Source: Henriciella sp. (GTDB lineage Bacteria; Pseudomonadota; Alphaproteobacteria; Caulobacterales; Hyphomonadaceae). Taken from it: a DNA stretch of 40,379 nt. Shown here piece after piece: positions 33,528-40,379 of this stretch (the stretch's first letter is position 1; every line of letters begins with the position of its first letter). The DNA lies in contig JABSPZ010000001.1 in the NCBI GenBank assembly GCA_013213785.1, positions 1 to 40,379 of the forward strand, given 5' to 3'. The translations under genes and the position numbers were made by a program. The notes below the pieces were generated by a model. That model was not told the origin of the DNA. It did not search any database and saw only the letters and a list, made by a program, of their open reading frames with translations.

Positions 33528-34079
33528 GTGTCTGGGCTTTCGGAACTCGATCAAATCACCCGTGCTGCGAGCGGGGACAGGGCTGCTCAGGCGGCGCTGG
33601 TCAACCGAAATATGCCTATCGTTTTTCGGGTCGCATTTCGCATGTTGCAAGATCGCGCCGAGGCCGAGGACGTGACGCAGGAAACATTCCTCCGGGCGTG
33701 GAAAGCTTTGCCAAATTGGCAACCCAAGGCGAAGTTCTCGACCTGGGCCTGCACAGTTGCGCTCAACCTATGCCGGGATCGCTTGCGTAAAAAGAAGCCC
33801 GTTCTGATGGACGAATTACCGGAGCGCGTGGACACCGCGCTTCGGCCCGAGGAATACCTTTCCTCACAACAAACGCTGAAAGGCATTGAGGCGAACATCG
33901 CCGCCCTTCCAGAACGCCAGCGTGAAGCCTTGTCGCTTTGCGCTTTGGAAGGAATGACCAATATAGAAGCAGCAGCAGCCATGGATGTCAGCGTCAGAGC
34001 GCTCGAGAGCTTACTCGCTCGCGCGCGTCGGACTTTGAAAGCTCGTATGAGTGGCGTCTTGGCAGGAGAAAAACAATGA
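33528..34079 (+). CDS. ECF-type RNA polymerase sigma factor
   Basis: This 183-residue sigma factor has only regions 2 and 4. Region 2 is about residues 18-85, with AEDVTQETFLRAWKAL and FSTWACTVALNLCRDRLRKK. Region 4 is about 120-175, with LPERQREALSLCALEGMTNI and a helix-turn-helix around AAAAMDVSVRALESLLARAR. It starts at GTG; there is no clear ribosome binding site, so the start may be leaderless or regulated by the upstream hairpin. Its stop overlaps the next ATG (ATGA, 34076-34079), as is usual for a sigma and its anti-sigma factor. Confidence 0.92.
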   Translation: MSGLSELDQITRAASGDRAAQAALVNRNMPIVFRVAFRMLQDRAEAEDVTQETFLRAWKALPNWQPKAKFSTWACTVALNLCRDRLRKKKPVLMDELPERVDTALRPEEYLSSQQTLKGIEANIAALPERQREALSLCALEGMTNIEAAAAMDVSVRALESLLARARRTLKARMSGVLAGEKQ

Positions 34080-34534
34080 CACGCGAGAAGATAACAATTG
34101 AACGCGCATTGGAGTTAATCGAAGCCTACGGAGCCGAACCAGGTGGTTGGCCAGAGGACGAACGTGCTGCTGCGTCTGCGCTGATTGAGGCTGAACCCAA
34201 TGTATTTGCAGAGGTTCTCTCTGAGGCGCACGCCTTGGATGCGGTCTTGATGAATGAGATGCTGCCTGAGCCGAGCGTTGATTTGGCGGCAAGCATATTG
34301 GCGAGGGCGCCCGTGGCCGCGCCAGAGCGCAAAAATATTCTCGGCCGATTGTCGTCAGTTCTGTTTCCGAAGGGTGTTCGGTGGCCAGCTGGCGCTGCGC
34401 TTGCAAGCCTGTTGATGGGATTGGTTGGCGGTTACGCCTATGCTGCGAGCGATGTTGGATATGACCAGGCCGATGCCGTCTATTATGCCGCCTTCGGAGT
34501 CGATAGCGACGAATCTTGGTTGAGTTTGGAGTAG
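34076..34534 (+). CDS. candidate membrane-bound anti-sigma factor
   Basis: This 152-residue protein has a cytoplasmic acidic, helical N-terminal part (about 1-100, with RALELIEAYGAEPGGWPEDE). One membrane helix follows (about 103-125, AGAALASLLMGLVGGYAYAA), with a short periplasmic tail. Position, overlap with the sigma gene and single-span topology argue for an anti-sigma factor. The classical zinc anti-sigma motif HxxxCxxC is absent, so it would be a CnrY-like or unrelated type. Ribosome binding site GGAG lies inside the sigma gene. Confidence 0.75.
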   Translation: MTREKITIERALELIEAYGAEPGGWPEDERAAASALIEAEPNVFAEVLSEAHALDAVLMNEMLPEPSVDLAASILARAPVAAPERKNILGRLSSVLFPKGVRWPAGAALASLLMGLVGGYAYAASDVGYDQADAVYYAAFGVDSDESWLSLE

Positions 34535-34537
34535 GGG

Positions 34538-35053
34538 ATGAGCGAAGACACAAAATCTCGTTTGCCGATTTGGCTCATCGTTTCGCTGATGGCGAATGCG
34601 CTCCTCATTGGGCTCATCATCGGCGGCGGTCTTGGCCAGCGCAAGTCGGGCGCAAACCGCTCTATACCGGGCGATGAGCGCGCTTTGATCCGCGGCATTG
34701 ATGAAGCTGTTCCAAGCGATCAACGCCAAACCGTTCGCCGCGCTTTTCGAACAGCGTTTGAAGATTCGCGGAGAGAACGCCGGGCCGTTCGAGATGTTCG
34801 TCGCAAGCTCGGCTCGCTTTTGTCTGCAGACTCTTATGATGCGGCTGAGGTGCAAACAGCGTTTCAAGAATTGCGAGACGCGGAATCCGCTATGAAGAAA
34901 CGGATGCATGACGTACTGGCAGAGCAGTTCGGCGCGCTAAGTGAAGAACAGCGCCGCGCCATTGTTCAAGACCTCAATCGTCGGGGTACGAGACGTGGCC
35001 CGCCGGGCGGGGGCCGCGATCGACGCCCACCTCCACCGGGTCCCCGAAACTAG
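34538..35053 (+). CDS. periplasmic CnrX/CpxP-like (Spy-type) metal or stress sensor
   Basis: This 171-residue protein has an N-terminal membrane anchor (about 10-30). A long helical hairpin follows, with RxxxR-rich segments (AFEDSRRERRAVRDVRRKLG, LRDAESAMKKRMHDVLAEQF, LSEEQRRAIVQDL), the pattern of CnrX/ZraP/Spy-type periplasmic sensors. The tail is Gly/Pro/Arg-rich (RGPPGGGRDRRPPPPGP). It begins three bases after the anti-sigma candidate, and is a natural signal input to it. Its stop overlaps, on palindromic CTAG, the stop of the opposite-strand gene at 35050. Confidence 0.8.
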   Translation: MSEDTKSRLPIWLIVSLMANALLIGLIIGGGLGQRKSGANRSIPGDERALIRGIDEAVPSDQRQTVRRAFRTAFEDSRRERRAVRDVRRKLGSLLSADSYDAAEVQTAFQELRDAESAMKKRMHDVLAEQFGALSEEQRRAIVQDLNRRGTRRGPPGGGRDRRPPPPGPRN

Positions 35054-35445
35054 TCCTTAGACTTATGCGCGAGCGCGGGTGCGTTGGCTTCCCAGTTCTG
35101 CCCGTCAAACTTGTTGATGGTAACGTCTAAATCCATCCAATTGTCCAAGCACCGCCAAGTGACCGCAAAACCATCTTGGTTAGACCGCGGGATGTAAAAG
35201 CTTTTCACACCGCAAGTCTTGCAGAACTTATGCTTCGCCCCGCCGGTATTGAACCGGTACTCGCTCAGTGCGTCTTCGCCTTTGATCAGACGAAACCGTG
35301 AAGCTGGAACAATCACGTGGATATTCCCGCTCATCGCACAGATGGAGCAATTGCAATCCTCAACTTCGAACGCGACTGGAAGATCGACTTCGAAACGGAC
35401 AGCGCCGCAATGACATCCGCCAAAATGCGTCTGTAGGTGGCTCAT
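35050..35445 (-). CDS. GFA/CENP-V-type zinc protein (glutathione-dependent formaldehyde-activating family)
   Basis: This 131-residue protein has the conserved cysteine pairs of the GFA fold: GGCHCGAVRFEV, CNCSICAMSG and FCKTCGVKSF, which hold zinc ions. Family members bind glutathione adducts or remain uncharacterised; the activity as a formaldehyde enzyme is doubtful for most. I chose the ATG at 35445 with GGAG five bases upstream; the longer in-frame start is a TTG inside the amidase end. It is last in the minus-strand operon, ten bases after the amidase stop. Confidence 0.87.
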   Translation of the reverse strand: MSHLQTHFGGCHCGAVRFEVDLPVAFEVEDCNCSICAMSGNIHVIVPASRFRLIKGEDALSEYRFNTGGAKHKFCKTCGVKSFYIPRSNQDGFAVTWRCLDNWMDLDVTINKFDGQNWEANAPALAHKSKD

Positions 35446-35455
35446 CTTGTCTCCA

Positions 35456-36889
35456 CTATCCAACCCAGACCGGCGGCCGTCGGTGCGCCCAGGGCGCGGC
35501 GCGTTCTAGCTGGCCAGCCAACTGATAAAGCTCCCACTCATTCCCGGCGCGCGCACCGAACATCATGCCGATTGGCAAGTTTTCATCTGTCCAGTGCAGG
35601 GGCACAGACATTGCCGGCGAGCCAGCTTGGTTCGAGATTGCACACCACGGAGCGAACGTCGTAACCGCCTGCGTGTAGGCGTCCAAATCGGCGGGATTGA
35701 GAGACAATACGCCTGTCTTGTCCGGCACGCGTGACATGGTTGGCGAGAGCACCATGTCATAGCCGCCATCGACGAGGAAATGCTCATAGATGAGGCCTGC
35801 CGTGATCGAGGCCTGCGTGGCTTTCATCAGCTCTTTCATCGGGATTGTGTTACCGAATTCGACAAACCTCGCCGTCACCGGCTCCATGTCTTCCGGTCCG
35901 AGCTCTCGGCCGAGGGCTTCCCCGCGCGCCTCCATCACCATCGCGATGGCGGCAGAGACGGTGACCATCAAGCTTTTCCCGAGTTCTTCTCCGTTGAGAG
36001 CGGGACCTGCCTCCTCAACATGGTGGCCGAGCTCTTCAAGCAGTTTGCGCGTCTTATCTATCCCGGCTTGGGCATCAGGATCTGGCACTGTCCCATTCGG
36101 GGCTTTAGTCCAGAGCGCGATTTTGAGCGGCTTCGGATCCTTGTCGAGCGCGCTGAGGAACGTGCTGTCTGGTTCGGGCGCGACGTAACGAGACCCAACC
36201 TCTCGTCCATGTGTCGCGTCCAGCAGAGCGGCATTGTCACGAACAGACCGCGAGACGGCATGCACGGTAGACTGACCATTCCAGCCTTCCGTTGTTGCCG
36301 GGCCCATCGGTGTGCGCCCGCGCGAGGGTTTCATTCCAAACAAGCCTGTGCAGCCTGCAGGAATGCGGATCGATCCGCCGCCATCGCTAGCATGCGCCAT
36401 TGGAATGACGCCTGCCGCGACACAGGCGCTCGCACCGCCCGATGAACCGCCCGAGGTTCGCGTCGTATCCCATGGGTTCACGGTCGCACCGTAGAGCAGG
36501 CTTTCCGTCGTCGTGGTCAGACCAAATTCAGGGCTTGTGGTTTGTCCAAATAGCGTAAATCCAGCGGCCTTGTAGCGCTCGGTTAGGACGCTGTTACGGG
36601 TCGCGACATTGCCTTTAAAGGCGAGCGATCCATTGGTGATCGGTTGGCCTTCAATTTCGAACCCAAGATCTTTCACCGCCATTGGGACACCCGCGAAAGG
36701 GCCATTTGGTAGTCCATCAGAGATTTGACCTTCGCCAACCTCCGGGAACATGGCGGAGAAGCAGTTCAGGTCTTTTTGAGCCGCCTGCGCGCGGGTGACG
36801 GCCTCATTCAGGAGCTCTCTTGCGCTGACGTCTCCTTTGCGGACCAGCGCAGCTAATCCTGTGGCGTCGTAGTCTGCGTAATTGTCCAT
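35456..36889 (-). CDS. amidase (amidase-signature family)
   Basis: This 477-residue hydrolase has the Ser-cisSer-Lys triad of the amidase signature family: Lys73 (MAVKDLG), Ser149 (SGGSSGG) and Ser173 (DGGGSIRIPAGCTGLFGMK). The substrate is unknown; related enzymes cleave aryl and aliphatic amides or peptide amides, and some have moved to GatA. GatB/C-type neighbours are absent, so it is not GatA. The second ATG (36889) is favoured by GGAGG spacing over the first (36892). The gene continues the minus-strand set after the methyltransferase. Confidence 0.88.
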   Translation of the reverse strand: MDNYADYDATGLAALVRKGDVSARELLNEAVTRAQAAQKDLNCFSAMFPEVGEGQISDGLPNGPFAGVPMAVKDLGFEIEGQPITNGSLAFKGNVATRNSVLTERYKAAGFTLFGQTTSPEFGLTTTTESLLYGATVNPWDTTRTSGGSSGGASACVAAGVIPMAHASDGGGSIRIPAGCTGLFGMKPSRGRTPMGPATTEGWNGQSTVHAVSRSVRDNAALLDATHGREVGSRYVAPEPDSTFLSALDKDPKPLKIALWTKAPNGTVPDPDAQAGIDKTRKLLEELGHHVEEAGPALNGEELGKSLMVTVSAAIAMVMEARGEALGRELGPEDMEPVTARFVEFGNTIPMKELMKATQASITAGLIYEHFLVDGGYDMVLSPTMSRVPDKTGVLSLNPADLDAYTQAVTTFAPWCAISNQAGSPAMSVPLHWTDENLPIGMMFGARAGNEWELYQLAGQLERAAPWAHRRPPVWVG

Positions 36890-36956
36890 CATTCCCTCCG
36901 CTATTGTTGAAGAGAGGATGGACCGGAAGTCGCGACTTGAAAAGCCTCACCTCGTG

Positions 36957-37568
36957 TCAGGATTTCTCAAACACGAGGCATGTCCATTCAACACCGAGAT
37001 TTCGGTTTTCGGCGAGGTGGGAGCCACTGCGTTCATTGTATAGGGTTCGAAGGCCATGTGCGCGCGCGAACGATATCGTCTCATCCCCGCTGACATCAAA
37101 CATACGCCGACCATTGGGGACGGGCCCATGTCTCTGGCTCATGAATAAATGTGCACCAGGGGCCATCAGTGAGACCAGCGTTCCAAACCCAGTTTTGCGT
37201 TCTTCTTCGGTCAGGTGCATCCAAACCGCATTGAGCATGATGACGTCGAAAAGCTCAGACCGTGCTTTCACTTGCGCGAGGTCTGGGAGCTGGTCCTTCA
37301 GCCAGGTGATGTCCGGCTCGGGGTGCAGCTGTTGCGCACCCTCGCGCAACTCATCCGTTGGTTCGACAGCAAGGACCGTGTGACCCAGCGAGACAAACCA
37401 GGCCGCGTCGCGTCCGGTGCCGGCACCAATATCTAAGACCCGCGACGGCGTTTCTGGAATCCATTGCCGCCACTGCGCGTGAACCGTTTCAGACGCGAGC
37501 CCCTCATATCGCTGAAGTAGGCGCGGCGCTTCCTGCGCATAGCCAGCGTTTGAAGGCTTTACGGTCAC
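36957..37568 (-). CDS. class I SAM-dependent methyltransferase
   Basis: This 203-residue protein has the Rossmann methyltransferase core: [15 protein letters not shown] (motif I, about residues 40-54), [14 protein letters not shown] (acidic end of strand 2), and [20 protein letters not shown] (motif IV/post-I region). The GTG start overlaps the stop of the methylmalonyl-CoA mutase gene (GTGA, 37565-37568), so translation is coupled. The substrate is unknown. A link with mutase or B12 metabolism is suggested only by position. Confidence 0.85.
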   Translation of the reverse strand: MTVKPSNAGYAQEAPRLLQRYEGLASETVHAQWRQWIPETPSRVLDIGAGTGRDAAWFVSLGHTVLAVEPTDELREGAQQLHPEPDITWLKDQLPDLAQVKARSELFDVIMLNAVWMHLTEEERKTGFGTLVSLMAPGAHLFMSQRHGPVPNGRRMFDVSGDETISFARAHGLRTLYNERSGSHLAENRNLGVEWTCLVFEKS

Positions 37569-39718
37569 TCGGCCGCCTGAATGCCGTCATCGTCGGTCAG
37601 GATTTCGAGCATCGCCACGGCGCTGTCCGCAATGACAGTTCCGGGTGGGAAAATCGCAGAAGCGCCAGCCGCACGAAGGGCATCAAAGTCTTGCGGCGGG
37701 ATGACTCCGCCAACGATGATCTGTGTCGCTGCCGCACCTTCATTGCCGAGCGCTCTTTTGAGTTCAGGCACAAGGGTCAGGTGACCAGCCGCGAGCGATG
37801 ACGCCGCGACGATATCAACACCAGCCGCTCGCGCATCTTTAGCGGCCTCTTCGGGCGTTTGGAAGAGGGGGCCGATTTCGACATCCCAACCAAGATCCAT
37901 CAGCGCGGAGGCGACAACTTTCTGACCGCGGTCGTGGCCGTCTTGGCCCATCTTCGCGATATAGATTTTTGGGCGGCGGCCATGCTTGGCTTCGAAGGCT
38001 TCGGCCATGCCCACGGCTTCTTTCGCCCGCTCAGTCGTTTTCACGCCCGCGCCATAGACGCCTTTGATTGAACGGATCACCGCTTTGTGGCGACCTTGAC
38101 TGCGCTCGACCGCTTCAGAAATTTCGCCCACGGTCGCTTTAGCCCGCGCCGCATCAACGGCAAGGGCGAGCAGGTTGCCCTCTGTCCCCGCCGCTGCGGT
38201 GGCAATCGCGTCTAGTTTGGCATCGACCTCGGCTTGGCTGCGGTCTGATTTGAGACGCGCCAACTTATCGAGCTGCATCCGGCGCACCGTAGCATTGTCG
38301 ACCTTCAGCACCGGGACTTCTTCTTCCTCATCGAGGAGGAACTTGTTGACCCCGACCACGGTCTGCTCGCCGCTATCGATGCGTGCTTGCGTGTTGGCGG
38401 CAGCTTCTTCAATGCGAAGTTTCGGGATGCCTTCCTCAATCGCCTTACGCATGCCGCCGAGCTTCTCGACCTCGGCGATATGTTCAAGCGCTTTGGCTGC
38501 CAGATCGTGTGTCAGGCGCTCGACATAGTATGAGCCGCCCCACGGATCGATGGTTTGCGCCGCACCTGCTTCTTGTTGCAGGAAGAGCTGCGTGTTGCGG
38601 GCAATCCGCGCTGAGAAGTCCGTTGGTAGGGCCAGAGCTTCATCGAAAGAGTTGGTGTGAAGGCTTTGCGTCTGCCCACCTGCAGCTGCGATGGCTTCGA
38701 GGCAAGTGCGGATGACATTGTTATAAACGTCCTGCGCCGTCAGCGACCAACCAGAGGTCTGGCAATGCGTGCGTAGCGAGGTCGACTTTGGGTTCTTTGG
38801 CGAGAACTCTTCGCTCACCAATTTGGCCCAGATCAGACGCGCAGCGCGCATCTTTGCGACTTCCATGAACGTATTCATGCCGATCGCCCAGAAGAAGCTG
38901 AGGCGCGGCGCAAACGCGTCCACATCCAATCCAGCATTCACCCCTGCGCGGATGTATTCGATGCCGTCCGCGATTGTGTATGCGAGTTCCAGGTCCGCCG
39001 TCGCACCGGCTTCTTGCATGTGATAGCCAGAGATCGAGATCGAGTTGAATTTCGGCATATTTTGCGACGTATAAGCAAAAATATCCGAGATGATCCGCAT
39101 GCTTGGTTTTGGTGGATAAATGTAGGTGTTCCGCACCATGAACTCTTTCAGAATATCATTCTGAATCGTTCCCGCGAGCTTCTCTGGTCCAACGCCTTGT
39201 TCTTCTGCAGCGACAATATAGAGCGCCATGATCGGCAGTACGGCGCCGTTCATCGTCATGGAGACGGACATTTGATCGAGCGGAATTCCCGAGAACAACG
39301 TCCGCATGTCGTAGATACTATCGATCGCAACGCCCGCCATGCCGACATCGCCGCTGACGCGGACATGGTCACTGTCATAGCCGCGGTGTGTCGCGAGATC
39401 GAACGCCACCGAGAGGCCTTTCTGACCAGCCGCTAGGTTCCGGCGATAGAACGCATTGGAGTCTTCCGCCGTTGAGAAGCCGGCATATTGGCGAACCGTC
39501 CAAGGCCGCTGCGTGTACATAGTTGGGTAGGGTCCCCGTCCGAACGGTGCGAGGCCGGGGTAATCATCTAAGAAGTCGAGACCTTTAACGTCGCCGGCGC
39601 CATAAGCCGTTGCCAGGTCGATGCCCTCAGGTGTCGTCAACGTGCGGTCACGCGCGCTGGTCTTACCAGGCTCAAGCGCGCCGAGATTGAGTTTTGTGAA
39701 GTCTGGGAACTTGCTCAT
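37565..39718 (-). CDS. mcmA: methylmalonyl-CoA mutase, large (alpha) subunit
   Basis: This 717-residue adenosylcobalamin enzyme interconverts methylmalonyl-CoA and succinyl-CoA, the last step of propionate catabolism. The N-terminal TIM-barrel domain (about 1-560) shows [16 protein letters not shown] and [13 protein letters not shown]. The C-terminal B12-binding domain (about 575-715) has the DxHxxG motif in GQDGHDRG with cobalt-ligand His595, then AASSLAAGH. It begins two bases after the stop of the small subunit. The length is normal. Confidence 0.96.
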   Translation of the reverse strand: MSKFPDFTKLNLGALEPGKTSARDRTLTTPEGIDLATAYGAGDVKGLDFLDDYPGLAPFGRGPYPTMYTQRPWTVRQYAGFSTAEDSNAFYRRNLAAGQKGLSVAFDLATHRGYDSDHVRVSGDVGMAGVAIDSIYDMRTLFSGIPLDQMSVSMTMNGAVLPIMALYIVAAEEQGVGPEKLAGTIQNDILKEFMVRNTYIYPPKPSMRIISDIFAYTSQNMPKFNSISISGYHMQEAGATADLELAYTIADGIEYIRAGVNAGLDVDAFAPRLSFFWAIGMNTFMEVAKMRAARLIWAKLVSEEFSPKNPKSTSLRTHCQTSGWSLTAQDVYNNVIRTCLEAIAAAGGQTQSLHTNSFDEALALPTDFSARIARNTQLFLQQEAGAAQTIDPWGGSYYVERLTHDLAAKALEHIAEVEKLGGMRKAIEEGIPKLRIEEAAANTQARIDSGEQTVVGVNKFLLDEEEEVPVLKVDNATVRRMQLDKLARLKSDRSQAEVDAKLDAIATAAAGTEGNLLALAVDAARAKATVGEISEAVERSQGRHKAVIRSIKGVYGAGVKTTERAKEAVGMAEAFEAKHGRRPKIYIAKMGQDGHDRGQKVVASALMDLGWDVEIGPLFQTPEEAAKDARAAGVDIVAASSLAAGHLTLVPELKRALGNEGAAATQIIVGGVIPPQDFDALRAAGASAIFPPGTVIADSAVAMLEILTDDDGIQAAE

Positions 39719-39719
39719 C

Positions 39720-40379
39720 TTACGATACTCCCAATTCTGCGAGGGCGACGGTGAGCTCGTGGACCACGTCGCAGCCCATAAAGATATGACGGTCTATGCC
39801 GTCTGCTTCATGCTTGCCAGCCAGCCATAGCGCGACGGCGCCAGCGGTTTTGAGCGCACTCGCCGCTTCGGTAGCTTCTTCAGCATAGCGCTTGTCTGCG
39901 CCGCACAGGACTGCAATTTTGCATCCGCTTGCCCTGAAGGCGGCTGCCAGTTCAGCATGGCTTTTAGGTGGAACCGGCGCGGTTTTAGACTCGATACCGC
40001 CCGCGGCAAAGAAGTTTCGGGCAAAGTCAGCACGAGCTGTGTGCTCTGCAAGTGGACCAACGGTAGCAAGGAAAACGGATGGCCGTGCACCCGTTTTCGA
40101 CATGTGGTCTTCGGATCGATCTCGCAGTGTTTCGAACGGTTCCGCGATGGATATCCAGGTAAGTGGTTCCGCAATCGTATCCGCGCCGCGAGTATCTTCA
40201 AAATTAGGCAAGAGTGTTTCCAGGCCGATTGGGTCTACGCCATCGCCGCGAGGTGGGCGCGTGACGTCTGCGATGGGAGCGGCGATCTCTTCTAGAAGCG
40301 GGAACTCGCTGACGCCGGTCACGGGTATTTTGCGACGCGCCACATCTTTCATGAGAGCAGCGCGCTTTTCCGCGATACG
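39720..40379 (-). CDS. mcmB: methylmalonyl-CoA mutase, small (beta) subunit, 5' part beyond the window
   Basis: The frame runs from the TAA at 39720 to the window edge and covers about the last 219 residues. Motifs such as [18 protein letters not shown] and [20 protein letters not shown], and the end [17 protein letters not shown], are typical of the small subunit. That subunit shares the fold of the catalytic one but has lost the cobalamin site. It pairs with the large subunit immediately downstream. The internal Met near 40352 is not the real start because the homologous sequence continues upstream to the edge. Confidence 0.92.
   Translation of the reverse strand, partial: RIAEKRAALMKDVARRKIPVTGVSEFPLLEEIAAPIADVTRPPRGDGVDPIGLETLLPNFEDTRGADTIAEPLTWISIAEPFETLRDRSEDHMSKTGARPSVFLATVGPLAEHTARADFARNFFAAGGIESKTAPVPPKSHAELAAAFRASGCKIAVLCGADKRYAEEATEAASALKTAGAVALWLAGKHEADGIDRHIFMGCDVVHELTVALAELGVS

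Noticed and set aside
1-40379. tRNA genes, rRNA, CRISPR arrays, intact prophage
   Set aside because: No cloverleaf-like sequence, repeat-spacer arrays or phage structural genes were seen, apart from the terminase remnant.

Overview
The window looks like the chromosome of a moderately GC-rich alphaproteobacterium, most likely a stalked or budding member of the Caulobacterales in the broad sense (Hyphomonadaceae/Maricaulaceae type). The best single clue is a complete SpmX (degenerate lysozyme-like domain, acidic linker, two C-terminal membrane helices), a polarity factor of that group. It is preceded by a good candidate sigma-54 promoter, which is how spmX is driven in Caulobacter. A remnant of a gene-transfer-agent type terminase, a CcmE and a complete leucine/propionate carbon route also fit.

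Layout. 1-3062: tail of an unknown gene, mgtE with a structured leader, then spmX. 3112-18311: leucine catabolism genes (isovaleryl-CoA dehydrogenase, both methylcrotonyl-CoA carboxylase subunits, methylglutaconyl-CoA hydratase) that usually form one operon but are scattered here. Between them lie a broken MBOAT acyltransferase, a patatin-like phospholipase with a regulatory domain, two small EF-hand proteins, a lipoprotein, an AT-richer 738-residue secreted protein with an internal duplication, a broken IS6-family element and a membrane acyltransferase. 18378-21159: a decayed terminase, an orphan ParA-type ATPase with a small partner gene, and a DM13 protein. 21393-32904: a J-domain protein, a PepSY/response regulator/histidine kinase unit, ccmE, an alpha/beta-hydrolase-OsmC fusion, a DegP protease/response regulator/histidine kinase unit, and glnE. 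32952-35053: a four-EF-hand protein followed by an ECF sigma factor, a candidate membrane anti-sigma factor and a CnrX/CpxP-like periplasmic sensor. 35050-40379, minus strand: both methylmalonyl-CoA mutase subunits, a SAM methyltransferase, an amidase and a GFA-type zinc protein.

Working together: the liu genes turn leucine-derived isovaleryl-CoA towards HMG-CoA (the HMG-CoA lyase is not in the window), and methylmalonyl-CoA mutase handles propionate from branched-chain and odd-chain substrates. Three regulatory units, two OmpR-type two-component systems and one ECF cassette, each sit with an envelope or periplasmic protein (PepSY, DegP, metal sensor), suggesting envelope surveillance. Calcium-binding loops recur: three separate EF-hand proteins plus a calcium-like loop inserted in the cyclic-nucleotide domain of the patatin protein.

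No tRNA, rRNA, CRISPR array or intact prophage was recognised. The most interesting leads are the calcium-like loop in the patatin regulator, the alternative-pairing leader of mgtE, the ParA pair with dyad sites upstream, the EF-hand/ECF cassette with its hairpins, and the duplicated 738-residue protein. All functions are read from the sequence without database searches.
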